Below are positions 16,061 through 24,381 of a stretch of DNA of 64,000 nucleotides, in pieces (within the stretch, counting starts at the first letter, position 1; each line of letters starts with the position of its first letter). The notes beneath the pieces were generated by a model that saw only the letters and a program-made list of their open reading frames with translations, did not search any database and had not been told where the DNA came from. Both the position numbers and the translations under genes were made by a program. The stretch spans positions 248,001-312,000 of the forward strand of contig NGFI01000014.1 in the NCBI GenBank assembly GCA_002215645.1. Direction: 5' to 3'. The stretch comes from Gemmatimonadetes bacterium 2013_60CM_65_52 (GTDB lineage: Bacteria; Gemmatimonadota; Gemmatimonadetes; Gemmatimonadales; Gemmatimonadaceae).

Positions 16061-18214
16061 ATGAGCGAGCAGCCGGAGATCGCCCGCACAGAGGAACACG
16101 AACGTGTCGCAGATGAACACGTTCGCCGCCTCCTCGACGGCTATGTGTCGCTGTCCGGCGCCGTGATGACGGAGCTTGCTCCCAATCTTCATCAGCTGGT
16201 AATCCCCGCGAGTGACCGGCGGGCATTCGGCCGCCGGTCGGTGGCTCGCATCGCCTTCTCGGTTGAAGCGATGCAGGAAGATGAACACGCTGAGATGGCG
16301 ATCATCGGAAGTCCATTTGCGGCACAGTTGATCGAGGCCGTACGTCGCCGCGGCGATCGGCACTTCGTGGGACGTGTCACGCCAACAGATCGCGACCTGT
16401 CGAGCGCACCGCCCGCCCCCGTGCCGATCCGGAACGGGCAGGTTGCGGCTTCGAGTGCTTCGGTCAGACGGCATCGCGTCGGGTCCCTAATCGCGCGGGT
16501 CGTGGTCCGCGCAGGTGCTGATGTACGAGAGCACCTTGCTGAGAGCGCGCTCTTCGACCTCAGCAGCGGAGCCCTCCTCACTGATGACGTGGCTCGCGCG
16601 TGCGTAAGCGCTGGCGATGCCTCGGCCCTGGCGAACCGCTCTGATGTCTGGGAATCGCTAGCCGTTTCGGGTGTGTTGCCGATGACTGACATGGTGCCTC
16701 GAATGCTGGACAGTCTGGAAGCAAGCCTCCGTCCGGAGATCGAGAAGCTCGAGACGGAGTCCCAGCGAGCGCTGACTCACGAATTGGGGCGCATCGAGCG
16801 TTACTATCGATCGCTGCTGGATGATCTTGGAGGCCGAGGGAGCGAGATCACGACCAAGGACGCTCGCGCGGCATACCATGCGGAACATTCCAGACGGAAG
16901 CGCGAAGAAACGGATCGTCACGAGGTCCGCGCGATAGTTCATCCGGTTCAGTTGCAGGAATTTGAGCTTCTCGTTCAGAGGGCGGAGTGGGCAATCGAAG
17001 GGGGCACGGGCAGGCGCGGTACTCTCGTGGCCCAGCGCTCACTCGCTGGTAACGGTGCATGGGTGCTGCGTTGCCCAACGTGCTCCGGGCCTCTGCGCGA
17101 AGGCGTCATTTGCCGAAGCGACCATCTCGCGTGCGATCTGTGCTCACTCGACTGCTCCGTGTGCCGCGATAGCTTTTGTCGCGGTCATGGTCTGGCAGCC
17201 TGTCACATCGACGCGCTCCCGGTGTGCTCGGAGCACTCGAGAACCTGCGTCTCCTGCCATCGTGCGCACTGCAGCGCGCACGATGGATTGTGTGATGAGT
17301 CGGGACATGCGGCGTGTGCGGCATGTCTTGCCGACTGTGCGTTTTGCGGGCGCATCGTATGTGACCGCCACGCCACGCTCAGTGATCCAAGTGCACCGAA
17401 GGGTGCGCGACGACTGTGCTCGAATTGCGTTCGCGCATGCGAGGGTGGCGTCGGAGAAGTCGTCGGGCCGGACGAAGTCACCGGGTGTGCCAGCTGCGAG
17501 CATGTCGTGTGTGAACGGCATCAAGCCCGCTGCGATGTCGACAAGCGCATCCACTGTTCCAAGCATCTCAGGCGCACCGACCGTTCACGCCGACTCGTCT
17601 GCGAGAAGGATCGGGCGCGGTGCGCACATGAGCCGAATGCGATTGTTGCAGTGGACGAAGTTGTGACGTGTGCGACCTGTTCAACCATCACGTGCTCCAC
17701 GCACTCAGCAATCTGTGTCGTGGACGGACTTACCCATTGTCTGACCCATCTAGCGCCCGTGAAAGATCGGCCGCGTGCGAGCGCATGTGTTCGGCATCAG
17801 AGCCGTTGTCACATCGATGATGTAGTTTACACGAGCAGCGGTACCGCGTCGTGTCCTTGCTGTGGGAAGGCAACCTGTGTTGATCACCGACGTGAGTGCG
17901 ACAACTGCGGACGTGCGGTCTGCACAAAGGACTATTCGTCGGGCGCAACGAGAGCGTGCGCCACGTGTCGCAGGCTTGTGGAAGTGACCGACGTGCCGGA
18001 TGATATTCTGGAGGCAGCGATGCTTGCACGTGATGGTGATTCGTCTCGCCCCAAGCGGTGGCGAATGACGAGGGATTCGAAGCACCGGATTGTCGAGTTG
18101 GATCTGGGTTGGACCAGGCGGCTCGTCGTATCCGTGCCGCATGCCACTGTGTCGCCGGACACGGTCGTGTCCCATTCCATATTGGGAAGAAGGATCCTTC
18201 GTCCGTCGACTTAG
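16061..18214 (+). CDS. Unrecognised 717-aa protein with tandem Cys/His zinc modules
   Basis: I do not recognise a family. Residues 1-330 are soluble and mostly helical with a charged helix region near 200-300. Residues 338-636 contain 45 cysteines and many histidines. A repeated pattern C-x2-C-x4-C-x2-H appears seven times (for example CVSCHRAHCSAH, CAFCGRIVCDRH, CASCEHVVCERH, CATCSTITCSTH; the last copy ends in Asp). Two modules share the exact 27-residue spacing C-x2-C-x4-C-x2-H-x3-C-x7-C-x2-H; others differ by one residue or in one ligand. This looks like a chain of cross-brace-like zinc modules, as in B-box or RING-type folds, probably for binding protein or nucleic acid. About 80 residues follow the zinc region. 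The ATG at 16061 is preferred over GTG 16040, which lies inside the preceding gene. It is the last gene of the island operon. Confidence 0.8.
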   Translation: MSEQPEIARTEEHERVADEHVRRLLDGYVSLSGAVMTELAPNLHQLVIPASDRRAFGRRSVARIAFSVEAMQEDEHAEMAIIGSPFAAQLIEAVRRRGDRHFVGRVTPTDRDLSSAPPAPVPIRNGQVAASSASVRRHRVGSLIARVVVRAGADVREHLAESALFDLSSGALLTDDVARACVSAGDASALANRSDVWESLAVSGVLPMTDMVPRMLDSLEASLRPEIEKLETESQRALTHELGRIERYYRSLLDDLGGRGSEITTKDARAAYHAEHSRRKREETDRHEVRAIVHPVQLQEFELLVQRAEWAIEGGTGRRGTLVAQRSLAGNGAWVLRCPTCSGPLREGVICRSDHLACDLCSLDCSVCRDSFCRGHGLAACHIDALPVCSEHSRTCVSCHRAHCSAHDGLCDESGHAACAACLADCAFCGRIVCDRHATLSDPSAPKGARRLCSNCVRACEGGVGEVVGPDEVTGCASCEHVVCERHQARCDVDKRIHCSKHLRRTDRSRRLVCEKDRARCAHEPNAIVAVDEVVTCATCSTITCSTHSAICVVDGLTHCLTHLAPVKDRPRASACVRHQSRCHIDDVVYTSSGTASCPCCGKATCVDHRRECDNCGRAVCTKDYSSGATRACATCRRLVEVTDVPDDILEAAMLARDGDSSRPKRWRMTRDSKHRIVELDLGWTRRLVVSVPHATVSPDTVVSHSILGRRILRPST

Positions 18215-18230
18215 CGTGGGTCGATGCGGG

Positions 18231-18245
18231 AATGCCTGAGGCATT
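18231..18245. terminator. Small hairpin after the island operon
   Basis: AATGCC-TGA-GGCATT forms a perfect 6-bp stem with a 3-base loop 16 bp after the stop of the zinc-module gene. There is no T-tract, so it is only a weak terminator candidate. The gap to the converging permease is 115 bp. Confidence 0.25.
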
Positions 18246-18323
18246 GAGAATGAGGAGTGAAACGGCATGAAAAACGGTGAACGGCGAGAGTGAACGGCCA
18301 ATACGTAGTCATAGTCTGCGGTC

Positions 18324-18334
18324 ACCGTCCTACC
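18324..18334. repeat. Degenerate single copy of the GTCCTAC repeat at a stop codon
   Basis: ACCGTCCTACC matches one unit of the 8-mer arrays found elsewhere in the window. On the minus strand its TAG is the stop codon of the lactate permease. It is short, so chance cannot be excluded on its own. Confidence 0.35.
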
Positions 18335-19940
18335 TCGGTACCATCGCCGAGAAAGGCGGTACATATGCCTGGAGCAGCACCAGCAGGCCGACGAGCGTAG
18401 CGAGCACGATGCTGTGTACGAGGACGAAACGCAGAATTCGCCACTCGTGCCCGTACCACCGCGTCGCCGTGCTGGCCACCACGATGCTCTGCGCGTCGAT
18501 CATCTTGCCCATCACGCCGCCCGAGCTGTTTGCCGCCGCCATGAGCAGCGGACTCACACCCACCTGCTGCGCCGTGATTTTCTGGAGTCCACCGAACAGC
18601 ACGTTCGACGACGTATCCGATCCGGTCAGCGCGACGCCGAGCCATCCTAACAGCGCGCCAAAGAACGGATAGGCCACGCCAGTGCGGGCGAACGCGAGCC
18701 CGAGGATGACGTCCTGCCCCGAGTACCGCGTCGTGTAGCCCAGCGCGAGCATTGCCGCGATGGTCGCCAGCGACGGCGCAACCAGACGCAGCGCGCGCCG
18801 ATAGATGGCGACGAGCTCCAATGCGCGATAACGCAGGAGGACTCCCGTCACGATCGCGGAGAGGAAAATCGCGGTGCCGCTCGCGGAGAGCCAGTTGAAG
18901 TTGAATACGGCCGCCTCGGGAGCGGACGTCGCGACGGCCGGCGCCACGCGCTGCACGAGCTGATCGAGACCGGGCATCGCAAGCTTCGGTGACGACACCG
19001 CGTTGAGCGCCGCTTTCACGGCCGGCAGTCCCCACAGCGCCACGAACAGCGTGAGCACGAGCCAGGGCATGAATGCCCGGACAAAGACTCGTGGATGCGG
19101 CGGCGCCGGTACGGGAGGCGCGCACAATCGCAGATACCACGTCAGCGCCACGATGGAGAAGATCGACGACACGACGTCCACGAGCCACGGCCCGTGATAG
19201 TTGCTGACGAGAAACTGTGGCACGGCGAACGTGACGCCAGCGATCAACAGCGCGCGCCACGTCTCACGAATGCCGCGCAGCCCGGAGTGCGCCGCGATGA
19301 GCCAGAACGGCACCACCAGCGAGAACAGGGGCAGCTGACGGCCCACCATCTTGCTGAGTTGCAACAGGTCGAGACCGGTCACCGCCTGAAGCGCCACGAT
19401 GGGCGTGCCGAGCGCACCGAAGGCCACGGGTGCCGTGTTGGCGATGAGCGACAGTCCCGACGCCTGCAACGGAGGAAAGCCGAGCCCGATGAGCAGGGCG
19501 CCTGTAACGGCAACTGGCGTCCCGAAACCGGCCGCGCCCTCGAAGAAAGCGCCGAAGCAGAACGCAACCAGCACGAGCTGGAGTCTCGGATCTAGCGTGA
19601 CGTGCGTGATGGCCGACCGAAGCTCGTTCAGGAGACCGCGCCCCTCAGCGAGCTGATAGAGGAAGATGACGTTGAGAATGATCCAGCCAATCGGGAACAG
19701 ACCATACATGGCGCCGAGTCCCGCCGCGGACAGCGCCATTCGAACCGGCATGCGCACCACGAGGACCGCAACGCTGAGCGCGACGACGAGTCCGAGAAGG
19801 GCCGCGTAATGTGCCCGCACTCGACGCGACGCCAGCAGACAGAGGAGCACCACCAACGGCAGCGCCGCAGCGAGCGTCGACAGCACGACGTTGCCGAGCG
19901 GATCGTAGCTCTGTCGCCAGAGCACAGCGTGCTCGATCAC
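18330..19940 (-). CDS. lctP: L-lactate permease family (LctP) transporter
   Basis: A 536-residue polytopic membrane protein of the lactate permease family, which imports L-lactate, D-lactate or glycolate with protons. Family hallmarks are the N-terminal [21 protein letters not shown] segment, the conserved loop [19 protein letters not shown], the stretch [14 protein letters not shown], and near the C-terminus [14 protein letters not shown] and [11 protein letters not shown]. Around 12 to 14 hydrophobic segments are visible and the length is normal. The GTG start at 19940 directly abuts the stop codon of the upstream peptidase gene, so the two are cotranscribed. The substrate assignment is from family knowledge; lactate versus glycolate cannot be separated here. 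Confidence 0.92.
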   Translation of the reverse strand: MIEHAVLWRQSYDPLGNVVLSTLAAALPLVVLLCLLASRRVRAHYAALLGLVVALSVAVLVVRMPVRMALSAAGLGAMYGLFPIGWIILNVIFLYQLAEGRGLLNELRSAITHVTLDPRLQLVLVAFCFGAFFEGAAGFGTPVAVTGALLIGLGFPPLQASGLSLIANTAPVAFGALGTPIVALQAVTGLDLLQLSKMVGRQLPLFSLVVPFWLIAAHSGLRGIRETWRALLIAGVTFAVPQFLVSNYHGPWLVDVVSSIFSIVALTWYLRLCAPPVPAPPHPRVFVRAFMPWLVLTLFVALWGLPAVKAALNAVSSPKLAMPGLDQLVQRVAPAVATSAPEAAVFNFNWLSASGTAIFLSAIVTGVLLRYRALELVAIYRRALRLVAPSLATIAAMLALGYTTRYSGQDVILGLAFARTGVAYPFFGALLGWLGVALTGSDTSSNVLFGGLQKITAQQVGVSPLLMAAANSSGGVMGKMIDAQSIVVASTATRWYGHEWRILRFVLVHSIVLATLVGLLVLLQAYVPPFSAMVPR

Positions 19941-21545
19941 TCAGGGTGTCGGCCGCGGTCCCCAGAATTTGCCGATGTCAGCCAGTAGCGCGCTGTACAT
20001 CTCGATGCCATCCCAGAGATTCCTGATCTTCAGGTTCTCGTCGGCTGCGTGCTGATTGTCGTCGTAGTTCGCCATCGGGAGCGAGATCATGGGCACTCTG
20101 AGAATCTGCTCGAACAGATAGGCGGGTCCGCTGCCTCCGACCGTGGGATTGATGAGCGGCGGCTCAGCCGCACCGTCGGACATTGCGGCGATGACCGCCT
20201 TGCCGAAGGGGCCGTCCATAGGCGCACGTGACGGCGGATAACCGTGCTCCCACGTCAGCTGCGCGACTCTCGCGTGCGCAAGCCTGGTTGCAAGCGTGAC
20301 GCTGTCGCGCGTCACGTAGTAGCCCTGCTTCCTGATGTGATCCTCAACGAGCTTCTGCACGCGCTCTGGCGTCTGGTTTGGCACCAGCCGGAGATCGAAC
20401 GACGCATACGCCTCCGATGCAATCGTGTTCGATCCTGTCTCGCGCACGCCGCCCACCCGAATCCCCCGCACGTTGAACGCGGGCAGCATGATTCGCTCGG
20501 CCAGCAGCGCATCCTTCGCCTCGGTGTGCGCGAGACCCAACGCTCGGCGAAGTGTGGAATCATACGCCGGCAGTGCAGCGATGGCCTTGCGCTCCGCCGG
20601 CGAGACTGGCTTCACGTCGTCGTAGTAGCCGGCGATCCTGATGCGGCCGTCGTCGTCACGCATGCTCGCGATGAGATTCGCGATGAGGGCGGCGGGATTC
20701 GGCGCCCAGTTGCCGTAATGCCCACTGTGTAACGGTCGCGTCGGACCAAATACGGTAAGATCGAAGGCTGTGATGCCGCGCTGGCCGAATGACAGCTGCT
20801 GTCGCCCGCTTTGATGTACCGGGCCGTCGCAGAAGAGCCATGCGTCGCCCGTGAGCTGCGAGGCATATGTCTCGAGGATCTTCTGAAGGTGCGGTGACCC
20901 CGCCTCCTCCTCGCCCTCGAAAAACACCTTGATGTTCACGGACGGCTTGACGCCGCCGTCGCGCATCGCGTCGAGGGCGGTGAGCATCGTGATGATGGAG
21001 CCCTTGTCGTCGCCCGCTGAGCGGCCGTAGAGGCGCGCCTCCGGATCGATGTGCCCGCCGTCGCCCGGAATCGGAATGATACGTCCACCGGTGGTCACTT
21101 CCCCGGTGCGCAACACCGGCGACCACGGTGGCGACGACCACTGCTTCGGGTCGAGTGGCTGGCCGTCGTAGTGCGCGTACAACACAAGCGTCCGCGACGC
21201 ACCCGGTGCCGGAAGCTCGCCATACACGGCAGGCGGTGCATTCGGCACGGTGAGCAGCCGGGTATTGACGAATCCGCGCTTGCCGAGCATGCCGAGCAGG
21301 TGATTGGCATTGCGGCGGATGTTCGTGGAATCGCTGGCGAGATTCGGGAGCGACAGCAGCTCGGCGAATTCGGTGACGATCGCTCCTTCGTTCTTTTCGC
21401 GATACGTACGCGCTGCTGCACGAGCGGCCACACCGACGCTGGGCGTCTGCGTCTGTGCGTCGGTGCGACGCGTGTTGACCAGCAGGGCGACGCCAGCGGC
21501 GAAGCAGATTGCAAGGAATCGGGACGGAAGCATGCGAACTCGCAT
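19941..21545 (-). CDS. Exported M20 family dipeptidase/metallopeptidase
   Basis: A 534-residue zinc peptidase of the M20/M25/M40 family with an N-terminal signal sequence (MRVRMLPSRFLAICFAAGVALL). Metal-site segments are LVLYAHYDGQP (His and Asp), GRSAGDDKGSI (bridging Asp), FEGEEEAGSPH (catalytic Glu pair) and a C-terminal His in the VGGSGPAYLFEQIL region. An inserted dimerisation domain sits in the middle, as usual for carnosinase-type members. It probably trims dipeptides outside the cytoplasm or in the periplasm. It is cotranscribed with the lactate permease, whose GTG abuts this stop codon. The start at 21545 gives a normal signal peptide. Confidence 0.9.
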   Translation of the reverse strand: MRVRMLPSRFLAICFAAGVALLVNTRRTDAQTQTPSVGVAARAAARTYREKNEGAIVTEFAELLSLPNLASDSTNIRRNANHLLGMLGKRGFVNTRLLTVPNAPPAVYGELPAPGASRTLVLYAHYDGQPLDPKQWSSPPWSPVLRTGEVTTGGRIIPIPGDGGHIDPEARLYGRSAGDDKGSIITMLTALDAMRDGGVKPSVNIKVFFEGEEEAGSPHLQKILETYASQLTGDAWLFCDGPVHQSGRQQLSFGQRGITAFDLTVFGPTRPLHSGHYGNWAPNPAALIANLIASMRDDDGRIRIAGYYDDVKPVSPAERKAIAALPAYDSTLRRALGLAHTEAKDALLAERIMLPAFNVRGIRVGGVRETGSNTIASEAYASFDLRLVPNQTPERVQKLVEDHIRKQGYYVTRDSVTLATRLAHARVAQLTWEHGYPPSRAPMDGPFGKAVIAAMSDGAAEPPLINPTVGGSGPAYLFEQILRVPMISLPMANYDDNQHAADENLKIRNLWDGIEMYSALLADIGKFWGPRPTP

Positions 21546-21589
21546 TGGTCCTTGTTGGGAGACGGAGCAGAAGATACGACGCGTTTTGA

Positions 21590-21612
21590 GCTTGCTGTTC
21601 TACTGTCCTGCC
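21590..21612. repeat. Partial copy of the TGTCCTAC repeat at the M15 gene stop codon
   Basis: TTGCTGTTCTACTGTCCTGC resembles the right half of the full element at 22642-22702 (TTGC followed by two 8-mer units, each with one change). On the minus strand it supplies the last codons and TAG stop of the M15 peptidase gene (ending AGQ). Confidence 0.5.
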
Positions 21613-22619
21613 AATTCTTCAAACCTCGCATTACCGATTCGGTATTTCCGCCAGTCCCCGTAATCGAAATGCCACCACTCTTCCGGATACACAGTAAAGC
21701 CATGGGCCTCCATCACGCGCCGTAATAGCTGTCGGTACCACCGCTGCCGCGAAGTGCCACCGGGATAGTCCGCCGCGGCTCGAGGAGTCGTCTCGTCGTA
21801 CGTGCTCACCATCTCCACCGGCTTGCCGCTCGCCAGCTCGTACAAGGTGAGATCCACCGCGGCGCCGCGATTGTGCCGCGAACCGTCTGCCGGATTCGCC
21901 ACGAAGATGTGCTTGTCCGCGGGTGTCGCATCCCAGAACATCTTCGTCACATACCACGGCCGGTAGCCATCGTGCACGAGCAGTCCGTAGCCCAGTGGAC
22001 GGAGTGCGGCGCTCGCCCGTGCGACCGCCTCTGCCGCGGGCCGCTGAAGGAAGGCGCGCGCCTGCGTGTAGAACGGCGTGCCGAGAAAGTTGTCGCTCGT
22101 CGCGTATCGGATCTCGAGCTTGATCGTGGGATCGAGCTTCACCAGCTCGACGAGATCCGAGGGTCGAAAGGAGCCCGTTTCCGCTGGTGGCTTCGCGGCG
22201 AGTGCATCGCGTCGCAGCTCGTCGAGCGGGCGCACTGGCGTCACGCGCAACTGATTGCCCGACTCGGGCCCCATCTGCGTCCGAGCGAGCACCATGGACG
22301 GATAGTTCATCGTTTTCACGCGGCCCGTGCCATCGCGCCTGAAGACGACCGGCATCGTGTCGCTGCTCACGCGAACGGTGACGAACGAATCCGCCTTGAT
22401 CTCGGTGAGCACCAACTCTTCACGTGCGACGCGAAGGACGAGATGCCGGTCGCGCTCGAGCACCATGCGCTCCACGCCGGGCGAGCTATAGTCGCCGATC
22501 AGCGCATTCCAGCGCTCAGGCGGCGAAGGTGGTGGGCTGTCTGCCGGCGCGGGACGAACGGCGACCTGGCATGATGCGGCGAACAGCGCGCCGACGAGCA
22601 GACGAGGGGAAAATTTCAT
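21600..22619 (-). CDS. D-alanyl-D-alanine dipeptidase-like lipoprotein (M15D, VanX/DdpX family)
   Basis: A 339-residue lipoprotein: the N-terminus MKFSPRLLVGALFAASC has a lipobox with Cys 17, followed by a Pro-rich linker. The C-terminal M15D domain shows SRHNRGAAVDL (zinc His and Asp), DGYRPWYV (conserved Arg) and EEWWHFDYGDW (catalytic Glu and third zinc ligand). The enzyme family cleaves D-Ala-D-Ala dipeptides, in cell-wall turnover or nutrition as often as in vancomycin resistance; no vanHA or VanRS genes are near, so resistance is unlikely. An extra N-terminal domain of about 120 residues of unknown role precedes the peptidase. It is divergent from the alpha/beta hydrolase, and the region between them carries the inverted repeat element. 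Confidence 0.87.
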   Translation of the reverse strand: MKFSPRLLVGALFAASCQVAVRPAPADSPPPSPPERWNALIGDYSSPGVERMVLERDRHLVLRVAREELVLTEIKADSFVTVRVSSDTMPVVFRRDGTGRVKTMNYPSMVLARTQMGPESGNQLRVTPVRPLDELRRDALAAKPPAETGSFRPSDLVELVKLDPTIKLEIRYATSDNFLGTPFYTQARAFLQRPAAEAVARASAALRPLGYGLLVHDGYRPWYVTKMFWDATPADKHIFVANPADGSRHNRGAAVDLTLYELASGKPVEMVSTYDETTPRAAADYPGGTSRQRWYRQLLRRVMEAHGFTVYPEEWWHFDYGDWRKYRIGNARFEELAGQ

Positions 22620-22641
22620 GAGTGAACGTTACCAATAGGAT

Positions 22642-22702
22642 GGTAGGACGGTAACGGCGTTCTAGTTTGCTGTCCTACTGTCCTACTGTCCTACTGTCCT
22701 AC
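22642..22702. repeat. Inverted repeat element with four tandem TGTCCTAC units
   Basis: The left arm GGTAGGACGGTAAC is followed by an 18-base spacer region and then four perfect tandem copies of TGTCCTAC (22671-22702). The last base of the array directly precedes the ATG at 22703. The arm and the units are complementary (GTAGGAC with GTCCTAC), so the transcript can fold in several registers. Similar elements lie at 42332-42412 and 48795-48842. Confidence 0.8.
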
Positions 22703-23602
22703 ATGCCTTACTCTGACTTCCTCTCCTTCCGCCGTTCGCTGGGCCGCACGCCTCCGCTCGATCGCATGCGCGTTCGCGCGCGAGGCCTGGACCTCGCCGT
22801 CTGGACGTCTCCTCCCGTGGGCCGTGCGACACCGCTCCTTCTCGTCAACGGCGGCATGCTCTACGACCACGCGCTGTTGTGGCCCGCACTCTCGCCACTC
22901 GCGTTGAATCGGCAGGTCATTCTCTATGACCAGCGCGGGCGTGGCGCATCGGAGGCCCCGCACGTGCCTGCGGACGCGCGCATCGAGGACGACGCGGAGG
23001 ACATCGGTGCCCTCAGGCGCGCGCTCGGCGTGCGCCGCTGGGACGTGCTCGGCCACTCCTGGGGCGGCGGCATTGCCATGCTCGGCGTCCTCGGCGACTC
23101 CGGCGGGACTCAGCGGCTCGTCACCGTGGATTCCGTCGGACCCACCAGCGCATGGATGCCCGAGTTGCATGAGATTGCACTTTCGCGACTCTCGCCAGCG
23201 GGCCGTGAGACTGCGGCACAACTCTATCCGCGCCTCGGTACGACCGACGTGGAAGCGCAGGGCGCATACTCGCGCGCAACATACCCCGCCTGGTTCGTGG
23301 ATGCCGAGTTGGCTGCGCGTTTTGCGCCGCCGGCAGGCGCCAGTGCCACGGGTTCGGCGGTGCTGGCACATTTGCGACGCGAGGGGTATGACTGGCGCGA
23401 GCGGCTGCGTGCCCTTTCGACGCCAACGCTCGTCATCCATGGGGAGCAGGACGCGCTGCCGGCATCCGTGGCCAGCGACCTCGCAGCCCTTCTGCCCAAC
23501 GCGCGTCTCTCCCTCCTGCCGCACGCCGGCCACATGCCGTTCTGGGAAGCCCCTCACCTCTTCTTCAGCCGGATCGAGTCCTTCCTCGCGACGGGATCCT
23601 GA
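22703..23602 (+). CDS. Alpha/beta hydrolase
   Basis: A 299-residue alpha/beta hydrolase of the proline iminopeptidase/haloperoxidase-like group. The nucleophile is S119 in GHSWGGG, with an oxyanion region in LLLVNGGMLYDH. The late acid is the Asp in VIHGEQDALP and the catalytic His lies in LPHAGHMPFWEAP. There is no signal peptide, so it is cytoplasmic. The ATG at 22703 is chosen because upstream sequence is the tandem repeat; a longer in-frame start (TTG 22667) would translate the repeat itself. It lacks a normal ribosome site: the array occupies that place. The substrate is unknown. Confidence 0.88.
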   Translation: MPYSDFLSFRRSLGRTPPLDRMRVRARGLDLAVWTSPPVGRATPLLLVNGGMLYDHALLWPALSPLALNRQVILYDQRGRGASEAPHVPADARIEDDAEDIGALRRALGVRRWDVLGHSWGGGIAMLGVLGDSGGTQRLVTVDSVGPTSAWMPELHEIALSRLSPAGRETAAQLYPRLGTTDVEAQGAYSRATYPAWFVDAELAARFAPPAGASATGSAVLAHLRREGYDWRERLRALSTPTLVIHGEQDALPASVASDLAALLPNARLSLLPHAGHMPFWEAPHLFFSRIESFLATGS

Positions 23603-23629
23603 CCTCCGTCGTCTCGCCGTCTCTCAGCC

Positions 23630-24361
23630 GTGACTCTGCGACGCATCCTTCCAGGCGCAGCCGCGCTTGCCGCGCTGCTCTTTGCCCTTCTGCCACTGGC
23701 GTCCCCAGCGCCGGCCCGGCGGCCGCGCGCGCGTCTCGCCAGTAGCGGCGCAATCGGCGGCTCGGTGGCGTTGCGCGACCCTTCGCGTCCTGCGCCGAGT
23801 GAGGTTCGCCGCCGTCTCGCCGTGAGTGGCGCCGGCACGTACATCAACGACATGCTCGTGGAGCGCGACAGCGCGCTGTCACGCTGGCCCGACCGGCACG
23901 GGGCACCGTTGCGCATCTGGATCCAGAACGAGACCGACATTCCCGGATGGGCGGAGAGCTACGCCGTGGAAGTTCGCAACGCGTTTCTCGAGTGGAACGC
24001 CGTGCATCTCCCCGTGCGGTTCGCCTTCACCCCCGACTCCACATCCGCCGACGTCCACGTCGCGTTCATCGATCACTTCGACGAAGAGATCAGCGGGCGC
24101 ACGAAGTGGGCGCGCGACGACGACTGGTGGATCACCGACGCCGACATCACGCTCGCCGTGTATCACCGCGACGGGCCGATTCTCGACGACGACGCGATGC
24201 ACGCCATGGCCCTCCATGAGATCGGCCATCTGCTCGGACTCGACCACACGACGGACTCGACGAGCATCATGGCGCCGAGGGTGCGCGTCCGTGCGCTCTC
24301 ACGCGCCGATCGCGCGACGGCGAGGCTGCTGTATTCGCTCCCGCCGGGAGGCGTCCGCTAG
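23630..24361 (+). CDS. Secreted matrixin-like zinc metalloprotease (copy 1)
   Basis: A 243-residue protein with a signal peptide (GTG start at 23630, hydrophobic core AAALAALLFALLPLA). The zinc site HEIGHLLGLDH (first His at residue 196) is followed by SIMAP, giving the HExxHxxGxxH plus Met-turn layout of metzincins, here matrixin/M10A-like. Its length is short for the family, with no hemopexin or other add-on domain. The segment before the site has GTYINDML and RWPDRHG, shared with the next gene, which shows that the two are paralogues. It follows the alpha/beta hydrolase by 27 bp, so it may be in the same transcript. Confidence 0.85.
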   Translation: MTLRRILPGAAALAALLFALLPLASPAPARRPRARLASSGAIGGSVALRDPSRPAPSEVRRRLAVSGAGTYINDMLVERDSALSRWPDRHGAPLRIWIQNETDIPGWAESYAVEVRNAFLEWNAVHLPVRFAFTPDSTSADVHVAFIDHFDEEISGRTKWARDDDWWITDADITLAVYHRDGPILDDDAMHAMALHEIGHLLGLDHTTDSTSIMAPRVRVRALSRADRATARLLYSLPPGGVR

Positions 24362-24381
24362 TTCGTCTCCGGCTGGAGCTT

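Noticed and set aside
5594-18214. DISARM or BREX identification for the island
   Set aside because: SNF2 and methyltransferase genes alone fit DISARM, but no DrmA, DrmB or DrmC candidates are present; BREX genes pglZ, brxC and brxL are also absent.
21600-22619. Vancomycin resistance gene
   Set aside because: The M15D protein is VanX-like, but no vanH, vanA or two-component genes are near; a cell-wall nutrition role is more probable.
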